Assembly (NCBI GenBank): GCA_045807725.1
Contig: JBJMGV010000018.1
Location: forward strand, 20,937 to 84,936
DNA: 64,000 nucleotides
From: DATENM01 sp045807725
Lineage (GTDB): Bacteria; Acidobacteriota; Blastocatellia; UBA7656
Direction of reading: 5' to 3'
The translations under genes were made by a program, and so were the position numbers. Each line of letters begins with the position of its first letter. Within the stretch, counting starts at the first letter, position 1. The notes beneath the pieces are model-generated. The model was given only the letters and a program-made list of their open reading frames with translations. It did no database searches and was not told where the DNA came from. Below are positions 1 to 10,623 of the stretch, one piece after another.

Positions 1-1506
1 GTTTCGCTATTCACCGCCGGGCGGCTCTCTCAATGGAGCGGCCAGATTGCCGCTGAAGCCTTTCACACGGACGGCTACATTCCGGTTGACGAACGTGAGC
101 GCGGCCCTGTAGATACGCGCGCCGCGAGCGAGCACACGACGCTTCAGGTCGGCATTGATCGTTTGATCGAAGATCGTGGCCGCGTCTTCGCGCGCGGCTC
201 GTTGTTCGGCGAGTCGCGCGAAAACGGCACGCCGCTGACGCCGAACCGCACGCACATCCGCCAGCTCGCGGTTGGCGCGGACTGGAACTCAGACCGCATC
301 GGCTCAATCGTCGCGCGGTTGTTCGCCAGCACGCAGGTCTACGATCAGAACTTCTCAGCGATAGCCGCGAATCGCCAGAGCGAAACTTTGACGCGCAGCC
401 AGCGCGTACCGGCGCAGCAGATCGGCTTCACGTCGCAGTGGTCTCGCGTTGTCGGCGGGCGGCAGACGCTGGTCGCCGGACTCGACGCCCGCGAAGTGCG
501 CGGCGCAAGCGACGAACTGGTCTTTACATCGGGTCGCGTCACGTCTGCCGTCGGCGCGGGCGGGCGCGAGCGCACCATCGGCGTGTTCGGTCAGGACATC
601 ATTCGCGTCACGTCGCGTTTTCTTTTAACGGTTGGCGTGCGCGGCGACCGCTGGCGCAACTATGATGCCTTCTCGGCCACAAGGCCGCTGGCTACGCCCG
701 GCGCAGTGAGTGTAACGAAGCTCACAGACCGTACAGAGACAGCCTTCAGCCCGCGACTATCGCTGCTCTACAAAGCAAACGATCACGTGTCGCTGTACGC
801 GTCAGGCTATCGCGCTTTTCGCGCGCCGACCTTGAACGAGTTGTATCGTTCATTCCGCGTCGGCAATGTGCTGACGCTGGCGAATCAGAATTTGCGCGCC
901 GAGCGGCTGACCGGCGGCGAGGCCGGCGCGAACGTCACGACACTGGCAGGGCGGTTCAACGCGCGCGGCACATTCTTTTGGAGCGAGATGACGCGCCCGG
1001 TAGCGAATGTTACATTAAGCGTGACGCCGACCTTGATTACACGGCAGCGGCAAAATCTGGGGCGAACGCGTTCGCGCGGCGTCGAGTTCGAGATGGACGC
1101 CCACCTTTCGCGCACAGTGATGTTGTCGGGCGGTTATCAATTCGCCGACGCCACGGTCTTGCGCTTTCCGGCTAACCAGTCACTCGAAGGCTTATTGATT
1201 CCGCAGACGCCGCGCCACCAACTGACTTTCCAGGCGCGCTATGACAACCCGTCGATAGTGACCGTGTCGCTTCAGGGCCGCGCCGTTGGCGCGCAGTTTG
1301 ATGACGATCAGAATCAACTGAAGCTGGATCGCTTCTTCACGCTCGACCTGTTCGCCTCGCGTCGCCTCTCGCGCAACGTCGAGTTGTTTGCGGCCTTCGA
1401 GAACCTGACTAACGAGCGTTACGACATCGGGCGCACGCCGGTCAGAACCGTCGGCCCGCCGCTTCAGGCCCGCGCCGGCCTGCGCCTGCACTTCGGCGCG
1501 CGATGA
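1..1506 (+). CDS. TonB-dependent outer-membrane receptor, C-terminal part (5' end outside window)
   Basis: The frame is open from base 1, so the gene starts before the window; the first ATG at 163 is internal. The 501 visible codons show alternating hydrophobic/polar beta-strands of a 22-strand barrel. The segment around residues 270-285 (YRAFRAPTLNELYR) is a conserved TonB-receptor barrel motif, followed by a region ending GVEFEMDAHLS and a typical C-terminal strand, LQARAGLRLHFGAR, with terminal aromatic/basic residues. The N-terminal plug and TonB box are not visible, so the ligand (siderophore, cobalamin, sugar) cannot be told. It converges with the PBP gene 83 bp downstream. Family is secure; substrate unknown. 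Confidence 0.9.
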   Translation, partial: VSLFTAGRLSQWSGQIAAEAFHTDGYIPVDERERGPVDTRAASEHTTLQVGIDRLIEDRGRVFARGSLFGESRENGTPLTPNRTHIRQLAVGADWNSDRIGSIVARLFASTQVYDQNFSAIAANRQSETLTRSQRVPAQQIGFTSQWSRVVGGRQTLVAGLDAREVRGASDELVFTSGRVTSAVGAGGRERTIGVFGQDIIRVTSRFLLTVGVRGDRWRNYDAFSATRPLATPGAVSVTKLTDRTETAFSPRLSLLYKANDHVSLYASGYRAFRAPTLNELYRSFRVGNVLTLANQNLRAERLTGGEAGANVTTLAGRFNARGTFFWSEMTRPVANVTLSVTPTLITRQRQNLGRTRSRGVEFEMDAHLSRTVMLSGGYQFADATVLRFPANQSLEGLLIPQTPRHQLTFQARYDNPSIVTVSLQGRAVGAQFDDDQNQLKLDRFFTLDLFASRRLSRNVELFAAFENLTNERYDIGRTPVRTVGPPLQARAGLRLHFGAR

Positions 1507-1589
1507 AACGAAATACAAACCCCCGCGTTGAGCGGTGATCGTAGGGTAAGCAGTAATCAACTGCCTTTCAGGGCTTTTCAGATATCCTC

Positions 1590-4334
1590 TTAATGTGGCG
1601 GCGGCCAGATGGGCTTTGGTGGTTGACGGCGGTTCGTGCGCGGAGCGCCTGTCATACTGCTTTCTGAAACCATCGGCGGGCGTCCATCCGATGTAGGGCG
1701 CTCTTCGCCCTCGTTCCAGCGCGGCGCTTGCCGCTGGTGATCCATATTACAAATTTCGTCCGGCTCAGCGCCCCACGCGAAGGTGCGCCGCAACGTGCGC
1801 GGGCAATCGCTCGATGCAAGCAGGCCGCTATCGGCGCAGACCTCGACGCTGATGCTGCCCGCCTGATCACCTTCGCCGGTGCTGTCAGATGACACTTCTT
1901 CCTGGTCGGTTTTTGCGAGCAGCGATTCGTGCGTGCATTCAGTGACCGGCTCGGTTCCGGCAATGAAGATTTCTGTGCGCCGCACGCCGCACGCCGCAGT
2001 TGCGCGCAGCCCGGTCACTGGATCAATCTCGACTTCGACAATACCGGACGGGCGCGCGAAGTTATCGCCGCCAAGCTCCGGCCTGATCTCCAGCGCGGCT
2101 TTGACGAAGTCGGCCCATAGCGGCAGCGCCGTCTCCGAAGCCTTCATACGAATGTCGGTGTTGTCGTCATAGCCGACCCAGACGGCGCAAACCAGATTCG
2201 GCGTGTAGCCGACGAACCAGCCATCGTTCGACGTGCCGGTCTTGCCCGCCACCGCGCCGGGCAAGCCATAACCGCGCAGCCGCGTCGCCGTGCCTTCCTC
2301 AACGACTGACTGCATCATACTCGTCATCAAGTAAGCGACCTGCGGCGAGAAGGCATAGACCGTCGTGGCCGGGATGTTCGACAGTCCGCCGGCGGCGCTG
2401 CGAATGTTCTTCACAGGGATCGGGCGCAGCGCCGCACCATTGTTGACGAAGGCCGTGTACGCGCCGGCCATTTCGAGCGGCGTCGCTTCATTAGCGCCGA
2501 GCGCCAGCGAAGGGTACGCGCTCGGCACGTCGAGGCCGCAATGGTCAGCCGTCTCGATGACGTTGCCGAGTCCGACATTCAACGCCAGCGCCACCGCCGG
2601 CACGTTCATCGAGCGGGCGAGCGCTTCGCGCAAGGTCACGTCGCGGTTCGTGAAGCCGCCGTGATAATTCGTCGGCGTGTAGCTGGCGCGGCCTCCATCA
2701 TAGGTGAACGTCTGCGGGCGGTCTGACAACAGAGACGCAGCGGTGTAGTAACGATTACTAAGCGCCGATGCATAGACGAATGGCTTGAAGGTCGAGCCGG
2801 GCTGGCGGCGCGCGTCGGTGGCGCGGTTCAACTGGCTCTCGTCGTAATGCCGCCCGCCGATCATCGCCAGAACTTCGCCGGTGTGCGCGTCAAGCGCGAC
2901 GAGCGCGGCCTGCACGTGTTTGGCCTCTTCGCCTTTGCGCGTCGGGCGACCGGCAACACGATCAAGCTGCCCGGTATTCTTGATGACGGCGTCGTGCGCG
3001 GCGCGTTGCAGGCGCGGGTCCATCGTCGTCACAACGCGGCGCTCTGCGGCATCCTTGTGGACGCCGTAACGATGGTCGAGGAAGCGTTCGACATAATCAA
3101 TAAAGTAGGTCGCGCCGTAATCTTCGCGCACGTCTTCTTTCTTCAGTTGCAAAGGCGCGCGGTGCGCGGCCTCGGCCTGGTCGGCGGTGATCGCGCCGGT
3201 TTCAACCATCGCGTCGAGCACACTGTTACGTCGCTCGATGGCGGGCTGCAAATTCCGATCAGCCGAGTAGCGATTCGGCGCGTGAATCATACCGGCAAGG
3301 CAGGCGCTCTCTGACAACGTCAGCTCGTTGAGGTTCTTGTCGAAATAGACCTTCGCCGCTTGCGCGAAACCATGCACAGCGAACGTGCTGCTCTGTCCGA
3401 GATAGACGTTGTTGCAGTAGAGCGTGAAAATCTCTTCCTTCGACAGCCGCGATTCGAGGATGAGCGCCATCATCGCTTCTTTGACTTTGCGGCTCAAGGT
3501 GCGGTCGCTGGTGAGAAAGGCGTTCTTGATGAGTTGCTGCGTCAGCGTCGAGCCGCCTTGCACCACCGTGCCGTGATGCAGGTCGGCCCACAGCGCGCGA
3601 GCGATGCCGTGGTAATCAATACCGCTGTGCGTGAAGAAGCGGCGATCTTCGATGGCGACGACTGCATCGCGCAACTGTGCGGGAATGTCGGCGAACTGCA
3701 CGGCAATCTGTTTGCGGCGGTCGCCGTCGCGCAGGCAAGCCAGCGGCTCGCCTTCGATATAAGCCGACTTCAATCGCTCGCCGCTCTCGGTTGAAGTGAG
3801 CGCAGTGATGCGCCCGTCTTTGCTGACTTCGGCGCGCACGGGCATCACGCCCAATTCGCGTGCCGTCGTCGCGTCGGGATGAATCTCGATGGAGTTGCCT
3901 TTGATTGTGTACGAACGCGCCTCGGCTTTAGCTTGATGATGATCGATGCGTTGATAGCCCGCGTCTTCGAGATAGCTGGCCAGTTGATCGAACGACAATC
4001 GGCTATCAACGGTGACTTTGAAAGGCGCGGTGAAGATGCCGACCGAACGGTCGAAGAAGCCCGACTGCAAGCGCGCGTCAATCTCTTGCGAGAACTGCGC
4101 GGCGTAATAAGTGAAGACGCCAATCACCGCGAGCATCAACGCCGTGAGCGGCCAGATCACGCGCGGCTGCCGTATCCACCTGACTATTCTTTTGAGAGGG
4201 CGGGGAATCCATCGCCCGCTGCGCGTGGCGGTCTTATTAAACGCGCGACGAATGCCTGACGACGTGCGCCTGTCGTGCATCACGACCGTGCGAGACTTAT
4301 AGCCGCTGTTTGGATTGAACCGAGCGTGTCCCAC
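1590..4334 (-). CDS. Class A penicillin-binding protein (PBP1-type glycosyltransferase/transpeptidase)
   Basis: Bifunctional peptidoglycan synthase, 914 aa. It has a basic cytoplasmic N-terminus, one transmembrane helix (about 60-80), then a PBP1b UB2H-like segment (about 95-195). The GT51 domain follows, with the catalytic Glu in AIEDRRFF (E229) and GGSTLTQQ at 260-267. The transpeptidase domain has the SxxK nucleophile motif STFK (S514-K517), SMN (575-577) and KTGTS (698-702). All key residues are present. The C-terminus is a proline-rich tail. The start is GTG at 4334, preceded by an AAGGAAA-type ribosome site; ATG at 4280 lacks one. Leftward and probably monocistronic. Closest to PBP1b (mrcB) because of the extra domain before GT51, but I leave the symbol open. 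Confidence 0.93.
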   Translation of the reverse strand: MGHARFNPNSGYKSRTVVMHDRRTSSGIRRAFNKTATRSGRWIPRPLKRIVRWIRQPRVIWPLTALMLAVIGVFTYYAAQFSQEIDARLQSGFFDRSVGIFTAPFKVTVDSRLSFDQLASYLEDAGYQRIDHHQAKAEARSYTIKGNSIEIHPDATTARELGVMPVRAEVSKDGRITALTSTESGERLKSAYIEGEPLACLRDGDRRKQIAVQFADIPAQLRDAVVAIEDRRFFTHSGIDYHGIARALWADLHHGTVVQGGSTLTQQLIKNAFLTSDRTLSRKVKEAMMALILESRLSKEEIFTLYCNNVYLGQSSTFAVHGFAQAAKVYFDKNLNELTLSESACLAGMIHAPNRYSADRNLQPAIERRNSVLDAMVETGAITADQAEAAHRAPLQLKKEDVREDYGATYFIDYVERFLDHRYGVHKDAAERRVVTTMDPRLQRAAHDAVIKNTGQLDRVAGRPTRKGEEAKHVQAALVALDAHTGEVLAMIGGRHYDESQLNRATDARRQPGSTFKPFVYASALSNRYYTAASLLSDRPQTFTYDGGRASYTPTNYHGGFTNRDVTLREALARSMNVPAVALALNVGLGNVIETADHCGLDVPSAYPSLALGANEATPLEMAGAYTAFVNNGAALRPIPVKNIRSAAGGLSNIPATTVYAFSPQVAYLMTSMMQSVVEEGTATRLRGYGLPGAVAGKTGTSNDGWFVGYTPNLVCAVWVGYDDNTDIRMKASETALPLWADFVKAALEIRPELGGDNFARPSGIVEVEIDPVTGLRATAACGVRRTEIFIAGTEPVTECTHESLLAKTDQEEVSSDSTGEGDQAGSISVEVCADSGLLASSDCPRTLRRTFAWGAEPDEICNMDHQRQAPRWNEGEERPTSDGRPPMVSESSMTGAPRTNRRQPPKPIWPPPH

Positions 4335-4417
4335 TCTTCAGCTTTCCTTTCGTCCACTCGCCACACGTCGAAGACGCGCCGCCGTCGGCGCGCAGATTCG
4401 TTCGCATCAGATCGTGA

Positions 4418-4756
4418 TCATGAGTGCGCTTTCGCCGTCTCTGAGCGCACGCTGGCATCAAGCCATGCATCAATGCGGTCGAGCCACGCGTTGTCCACTT
4501 CATCTTCGACCAGCGATTGACGCAACTGCGCGGCCTTGCCGGCCAGCGCCATCAACACGTCCGTGTTGACGCCGGCCTGCATCTCGCTGAGCATCCGCGA
4601 AATCATCACCACCGCGTTGACATAGCCTTCGTAATAGGCCGGTGGTTTGTCGGTCGGCAAGTACATGCTGGTGGCCGCTTGAATGGCTTCCGGCAATGTA
4701 TTGAATTGAGCCGCGAGGCTCTCGATTGTGTCCTCAGATAATGTTTCGATGTTCAT
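4418..4756 (-). CDS. Conserved-looking hypothetical protein, 112 aa
   Basis: Small acidic, mostly helical protein with no signal peptide, no transmembrane segment and no recognisable catalytic motif. The start is set by a GGGAGG ribosome-binding site 6 nt before ATG at 4756; the frame stays open further upstream but that part reads like non-coding sequence. It lies leftward behind the PBP gene (84 bp between them) and divergent from glgX. Residues 20-70 (PEAIQAATSMYLPTD, then a hydrophobic helix with VVMISRML) suggest a compact helical bundle. I do not recognise the family; function unknown. Confidence 0.6.
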   Translation of the reverse strand: MNIETLSEDTIESLAAQFNTLPEAIQAATSMYLPTDKPPAYYEGYVNAVVMISRMLSEMQAGVNTDVLMALAGKAAQLRQSLVEDEVDNAWLDRIDAWLDASVRSETAKAHS

Positions 4757-4830
4757 AAAACGCCTCCCGCTCTTTTGTATTGCCATCGGCGTTCCACAAT
4801 TCGTGCGCGAATGCTGGCCGGCGGCGTTGA

Positions 4831-4859
4831 TTGTCACCGCGCCGCGCGTTGTGTAAATT
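4831..4859 (+). promoter_or_regulatory. Sigma70-like promoter ahead of glgX
   Basis: TTGTCA (4831-4836), exactly 17 nt, then TAAATT (4854-4859): 5/6 and 4/6 matches to the -35 and -10 consensus. A transcript would start near 4866 with a leader of about 120 nt before glgX. Pattern match only. Confidence 0.5.
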
Positions 4860-4988
4860 AATAGTGTGGATGCTGGCGGCTTCAATGAGCCGTGCGGCTC
4901 CGACCTGAGTCATTATCACCTCGCTGCTACAGCAATCTTGCCGCGTTGCTTAAACCCAAATCCCTGCGAGAGAGGATACGAACCAACA

Positions 4989-7145
4989 ATGAGAGTATGG
5001 CCGGGACAGCCTTACCCGCTCGGCGCAACGTGGGATGGCGCGGGCGTCAGCTTCGCGCTGTTTTCCGAGAATGCAACCGCCGTTGACCTCTGCTTGTTCG
5101 ACGCTTCCGACGCGGCGCGCGAGACGGCGCGCATTCGTTTGCGAGAACAGACCGATCAAGTCTGGCACGCATATCTGCCCGAAGTGCGACCGGGCCAGCT
5201 TTACGGCTATCGCGTACACGGGCCGTACGAGCCGGAAGCCGGGCATCGTTTCAATCCGGCGAAGCTGTTGATTGATCCATACGCGAAGGCCATCGCCAGC
5301 ACCATGGCGTGGAGCGACGCCGTGTTCGGCTACACCATCGGCAACCCGGAAGGCGACCTCGCTAAAGATGAGCGCGACAGCGCCGGCGCTGTGCCGAAGT
5401 GCGTCGTCATCGACCCGGCATTTAGCTGGGGCAACGACGCGCCGCCGCGCACGCCCTGGCACAAGACGTTGATCTACGAGCTGCACGTCAAAGGCTTCAC
5501 GATGCAGCACCCGGAAGTGCCGCCCGAAATGCGCGGCACCTACGCGGCGATGGCGCACCCGGCGGTGATTGATTACTTGCGCCGGCTCGGCATCACGGCG
5601 GTCGAGCTGTTGCCGGTTCATCAATTCGTATCGGGGATGGATTTGACGGATCGCGGATTGACGAATTACTGGGGCTATAACTCAATCGGCTTTCTCGCCC
5701 CCGATGTGCGTTACTCGCACACCGGGCGATTGGGCGAGCAGGTCGATGAATTCAAGACGATGGTGAAGACGCTGCACCGCGCAGGCATCGAAGTCATCCT
5801 CGATGTCGTCTACAACCACACCGGCGAAGGCAATCATATGGGGCCGATGCTCTGCTTTCGCGGCATCGATAACGCGGCCTACTATCGGCTCGTCGCCGAC
5901 AACAAGCGTTACTATATGGATTACACGGGCTGCGGCAACACCTTGAATATGACCCACCCGCGCACGCTGCAATTGATTATGGACAGCCTGCGTTACTGGG
6001 TGCTGGAGATGCACGTTGACGGCTTTCGCTTCGACCTCGCATCGGCGCTGGCGCGCGAGCTTCACGAAGTGGATCGGCTCGGCGCGTTCTTCGACATCAT
6101 TCATCAAGACCCTGTGCTGTCGCAGGTGAAGCTGATCGCCGAGCCGTGGGATTTGGGCGAAGGCGGTTATCAGGTCGGCAACTTTCCGGTATTGTGGGCC
6201 GAATGGAATGGAATTTACAGAGATGTGATGCGCGGTTACTGGCGCGGCGACAGCGGCTTGATTGACGACCTTGCGTATAGATTGACCGGCAGCAGTGATC
6301 TGTATGAGCGCGGCGGGCGGCGGCCTTACGCCAGCATCAACTTCATCACGGCGCACGATGGCTTCACGCTGCGGGATCTGGTCAGCTACAACGAGAAGCA
6401 CAATGAAGCGAACGGCGAAGGCAACCGCGACGGCCACGATCACAACATCAGTTGTAACTATGGCGTCGAAGGCGAAACCGAAGATGCCGCGATACGCGCC
6501 GTGCGCGCCCGCCAGCAGCGCAATTTTCTGGCGACGCTGTTGCTGTCGCAAGGCGTGCCGATGCTGCAAGCCGGCGACGAGCTGGGGCGCACACAGCGCG
6601 GCAACAACAACGCCTATTGTCAGGACAACGAAATCTCATGGGTCAACTGGAACCTTGATGATGAGCAGCGCAAGCTGCTTGAGTTCACGCGCCGCTTGAT
6701 TCGTTTCTTTCACGACCATCCGGTGCTCAGGCGCAGGAAGTTTTTTCAAGGCCGCCCGATTCGCGGCTCAGCCGTGAAGGACTTGACATGGTTTCGTCTC
6801 GACGGCGAAGAGATGACCGAAGCCGACTGGCTGAACGAATCGGCGCGGACGTTGACGGTGCGGCTGGCGGGCGATCAGATAGATGAAGTGGACGAGCGCG
6901 GCCACCGCATTGTCGATGACACGTTGCTCATCCTGTTCAACGCGCATCACGAAGGATTGCCGTTCACGCTGCCGAGTCAGGGCCGCAAGACTGAATGGGA
7001 CTTGTTGATCGACACGCGCGACTGGCGCGCAGGCCGTCGGCGCAAGCTGGTGCGTGGCGGCGGTCGCTATGACGTAGAGGCGCGCTCGCTGGTCGCCTTC
7101 TGTTTGAAGCAAGAGGAGAGCGGCAAACGCGGCGCGGCCTCTTGA
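4989..7145 (+). CDS. glgX: Glycogen debranching enzyme GlgX (GH13 isoamylase type)
   Basis: Cytoplasmic alpha-1,6-glucosidase that removes limit branches during glycogen breakdown; 718 aa, normal for GlgX. An N-terminal CBM48-type beta domain (about 1-130) precedes the GH13 barrel with DVVYNH (272-277), the nucleophile in GFRFD (D349), the acid/base in IAEPWD (E385) and the transition-state Asp in TAHDG (457). All catalytic residues are present. I chose ATG at 4989 (MRVWPGQPYPLG), the usual GlgX N-terminus, with GAGAGAGGA upstream; the frame is open back to 4866. No other glycogen gene lies nearby; the UDP-sugar gene that follows is 130 bp away. Confidence 0.95.
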   Translation: MRVWPGQPYPLGATWDGAGVSFALFSENATAVDLCLFDASDAARETARIRLREQTDQVWHAYLPEVRPGQLYGYRVHGPYEPEAGHRFNPAKLLIDPYAKAIASTMAWSDAVFGYTIGNPEGDLAKDERDSAGAVPKCVVIDPAFSWGNDAPPRTPWHKTLIYELHVKGFTMQHPEVPPEMRGTYAAMAHPAVIDYLRRLGITAVELLPVHQFVSGMDLTDRGLTNYWGYNSIGFLAPDVRYSHTGRLGEQVDEFKTMVKTLHRAGIEVILDVVYNHTGEGNHMGPMLCFRGIDNAAYYRLVADNKRYYMDYTGCGNTLNMTHPRTLQLIMDSLRYWVLEMHVDGFRFDLASALARELHEVDRLGAFFDIIHQDPVLSQVKLIAEPWDLGEGGYQVGNFPVLWAEWNGIYRDVMRGYWRGDSGLIDDLAYRLTGSSDLYERGGRRPYASINFITAHDGFTLRDLVSYNEKHNEANGEGNRDGHDHNISCNYGVEGETEDAAIRAVRARQQRNFLATLLLSQGVPMLQAGDELGRTQRGNNNAYCQDNEISWVNWNLDDEQRKLLEFTRRLIRFFHDHPVLRRRKFFQGRPIRGSAVKDLTWFRLDGEEMTEADWLNESARTLTVRLAGDQIDEVDERGHRIVDDTLLILFNAHHEGLPFTLPSQGRKTEWDLLIDTRDWRAGRRRKLVRGGGRYDVEARSLVAFCLKQEESGKRGAAS

Positions 7146-7224
7146 GCCGATGGGTAACAGGTGATGCGCCGCCGAATGCGCGCCCGGCTTGCTAGCTTGC
7201 TCATTCCCTGATTTGATATGGGCG

Positions 7225-7251
7225 GGCCGGCGACCTGTCGAATGGCCGGCC
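7225..7251 (+). other. GC-rich nested hairpin in the leader of the UDP-glucuronate decarboxylase gene
   Basis: GGCCGGC (7225-7231) pairs with GCCGGCC (7245-7251), and inside it CGAC (7231-7234) can pair with GTCG (7237-7240). It ends 24 nt before the TTG start. No T-run follows, so it is not an intrinsic terminator. Role unknown. Confidence 0.35.
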
Positions 7252-7275
7252 TCAACAGAAAGGACGACGCTCACT

Positions 7276-8229
<954 letters not shown>

Positions 8230-8243
8230 CCGCCGGATGATTG

Positions 8244-9980
8244 ATGAGGACAGCCGTATTTGAATCCAGTGGTCGCGGGCCTCGCGGGTGGCAAGCTCAG
8301 TTTCACGAGCCGCGCGCGGTTCACATTGCGAACACTCCTGAAGAAGTCTGCTCACTCATCGCGCTGGCCGAAGAAGCGGCGCTCGCGGGCCGCTGGGTAG
8401 CGATGATGCTCGCGTATGAAGCCGCCGCCGCTTTCGACCCGGCCATACGGACGCACACGTTGACAGACTTCCCGCTCGCCTGGGCCGCAGAGTTCGACGA
8501 CCTCGCCCCTGCTGCTGACCTTGGCTCATCCGCTGCTTATGAAGTCGCCGCGTGGAAGCCGCCAATTTCCAAAGCTGAATACGCCGCCGCTATCGCGCAG
8601 ATTCACGAACACATCGCGGCGGGCGACACTTATCAGGTCAACTACACCTTCCCGCTCAAAGGCCGCTTTCGCGGTGATGCCTGGTCGTGGTTCGTTGATT
8701 TGAAAGGCGCGCAACAGGCCGATTACTGCGCCTATCTCGACACGGGCCGCCACCTGATCCTTTCGCTCTCGCCTGAACTTTTCTTCGAGCGGCGCGGCAC
8801 TCATCTAATAACGCGACCGATGAAAGGCACGGCGGCGCGTGGCCGCTTCATCGAAGAAGACGACGAGCAGGCGGCTCGCTTGCAAGCTTCGGCCAAAGAG
8901 TCGGCAGAGAACCTGATGATCGTTGACCTCTTGCGCAACGACCTGGGGAAGATTGCCGTCATTGGCTCGGTCAGCGTGCCGCAGCTTTTCGCGGTCGAAC
9001 GCTACCCGACCGTGTTGCAGATGACTTCGACGGTCGAAGCCGAGTGCCGAACGGAGGCGCGGCTGCTCGACATTCTCAAGGCGCTCTTTCCCTGCGGGTC
9101 GATCACCGGCGCGCCGAAGCTGCGCACGATGGAGATCATCCGCGCGCTTGAGCCGCACCGGCGCGGCGTCTACACAGGCGCAATCGGCCTTTTGCGGCCC
9201 GGTGGCGATTGTGTATTTAATGTCGCAATTCGCACGCTCGTGCTCGACAAGCAGAGCGACGAGGTGACGTTCGGGGTCGGCGGCGGCATCACGATTGATT
9301 CGACTGCCGAAGCCGAATACGCCGAGTGCATGTTGAAAGCCGCTTTCCTCTCGCGTCGCCCGCAATCGTTTCAACTGATCGAGACGTTGCTGCTTGAACA
9401 AGGCGAGTATTATTTGCTCGAACGTCACCTTGAACGGATCACGACATCAGCGCGCTACTTCGGATTCGCTGGCGATGAAGAAGCGATGCGCGCGGCGCTT
9501 GAAGCAATCCGGCTCGCGCACACGCAAGGCGATTGGAAAGTGCGGCTCTTATGCAATGACGATGCGACGATCACGGTGGCGGCAGCAGCGATTCGAGTTG
9601 ACACGGAGAAGACTTGCCGCGTCGCCTTTGCATCGCATCCGGTTGAGTCGCGTGACGCGTTGCTCTTTCATAAGACGACCGACCGGCGCGTGTATGAAGA
9701 CGAACTGCGGCGGCGGGCGGACGTGGACGACCTCATCTTCTGGAATGAGCGCAATGAAGTCACCGAATCGAGCATCGCTAACGTCGTGTTGATTACAGAA
9801 GGCCGCAAGTGGACGCCGCCGCGCACGTCCGGGTTGCTGCGTGGCACGCTCGCCGCCGAGCTGATCCGCAAGGGCGAGTTGCGCGAGCGAGTCATCACGA
9901 AAGAAGAGTTGATCGAAGCGCAATCGTTTTATCTCATCAACTCGGTGAGAAAGTGGATGCGCGCCGTGCTGGTCGTTTGA
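8244..9980 (+). CDS. pabB: Aminodeoxychorismate synthase component I fused to aminodeoxychorismate lyase (PabB-PabC)
   Basis: Makes 4-aminobenzoate for folate from chorismate in one polypeptide (578 aa). Residues about 80-370 are a chorismate-binding domain: PMKGT (192-196) carries the Lys typical of PabB rather than the AGT of TrpE, and GSITGAPK lies at 285-292. Residues about 376-578 are a fold-type IV PLP enzyme with the Schiff-base Lys in LFHKTTDR (K477) and NEVTESSIANV. A PabA glutaminase is not in view. Start is ATG at 8244 (in-frame TTG at 8241), 14 bp after the preceding stop, suggesting an operon. PabBC fusions are known in other bacteria. Confidence 0.93.
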   Translation: MRTAVFESSGRGPRGWQAQFHEPRAVHIANTPEEVCSLIALAEEAALAGRWVAMMLAYEAAAAFDPAIRTHTLTDFPLAWAAEFDDLAPAADLGSSAAYEVAAWKPPISKAEYAAAIAQIHEHIAAGDTYQVNYTFPLKGRFRGDAWSWFVDLKGAQQADYCAYLDTGRHLILSLSPELFFERRGTHLITRPMKGTAARGRFIEEDDEQAARLQASAKESAENLMIVDLLRNDLGKIAVIGSVSVPQLFAVERYPTVLQMTSTVEAECRTEARLLDILKALFPCGSITGAPKLRTMEIIRALEPHRRGVYTGAIGLLRPGGDCVFNVAIRTLVLDKQSDEVTFGVGGGITIDSTAEAEYAECMLKAAFLSRRPQSFQLIETLLLEQGEYYLLERHLERITTSARYFGFAGDEEAMRAALEAIRLAHTQGDWKVRLLCNDDATITVAAAAIRVDTEKTCRVAFASHPVESRDALLFHKTTDRRVYEDELRRRADVDDLIFWNERNEVTESSIANVVLITEGRKWTPPRTSGLLRGTLAAELIRKGELRERVITKEELIEAQSFYLINSVRKWMRAVLVV

Positions 9981-10167
9981 TTATCAGCGGGCGAGTTGCG
10001 CGTCGGCCCGCGAAATGTTACACAACTTGAGACGGGGAGCCGCATCACTTTCAATGTCTTCATGAAATAAAAAGTCTGTCACGCGCGCTGACACGATTGC
10101 GGTCGGCGAGCGGACTCATAACTTCCGCCGGGCTTGACGGGCCGGCACAAACGATTGAGGTGAGCGA

Positions 10168-10623
10168 ATGATTCGATTGAAAATCAATGGCGTCGAGCGC
10201 ACCTTTGACGGCGACGGCGATATGCCGCTGCTCTGGTACGTGCGTGACCTGCTGGGCCTGACGGGTACGAAGTTCGGCTGCGGGATGTCGCTTTGCGGCG
10301 CGTGCACTGTGCATAAGAATGGCGAAGCGATTCGCTCGTGCATCACGCCGATGCGGACGCTTGAAGGCGTGGAGATCACGACCATCGAGGGCCTCGCCGC
10401 AAACGATCTGCACCCGGTGCAGCGCGCCTGGATGCAGGTCAACGTGCCGCAGTGCGGCTACTGTCAGCCGGGCCAGATTATGCAAGCGGCGGCGCTCTTT
10501 AATAAGAAGAAGCGGCCCACCGATCAAGAGATCGATCAGGCGATGTCGGGCAACATCTGTCGCTGTGGAACCTATCAGCGGATTCGCGCGGCGATCAAAT
10601 CGGCGGCGGAGGTGAAAGCATGA
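10168..10623 (+). CDS. iorA: [2Fe-2S] subunit of isoquinoline 1-oxidoreductase/aldehyde-type molybdenum hydroxylase
   Basis: Electron-transfer subunit, 151 aa, carrying two [2Fe-2S] clusters. The plant-ferredoxin-type cluster ligands are C38, C43, C46 and C58; the second cluster has C96, C99, C131 and C133 (CGYCQPGQ and GNICRCGTY). All eight ligands are present. ATG at 10168 has GAGGTGA 4 nt upstream. The stop overlaps the start of the molybdopterin subunit by ATGA, so the two are translationally coupled. Known IorA proteins pair with a periplasmic IorB and pass electrons to cytochrome c rather than to an FAD subunit; none is encoded here. Confidence 0.93.
   Translation: MIRLKINGVERTFDGDGDMPLLWYVRDLLGLTGTKFGCGMSLCGACTVHKNGEAIRSCITPMRTLEGVEITTIEGLAANDLHPVQRAWMQVNVPQCGYCQPGQIMQAAALFNKKKRPTDQEIDQAMSGNICRCGTYQRIRAAIKSAAEVKA

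Noticed and set aside
5682..6569. Long leftward open frame (295 codons) opposite glgX
   Set aside because: It lies wholly opposite a strongly conserved gene and has no ribosome site or recognisable motif. Long antisense frames are common in GC-rich coding DNA. The same applies to frames opposite the BY-kinase (22550-23467), iorB (12090-12932) and gmd/fcl (51316-52281).
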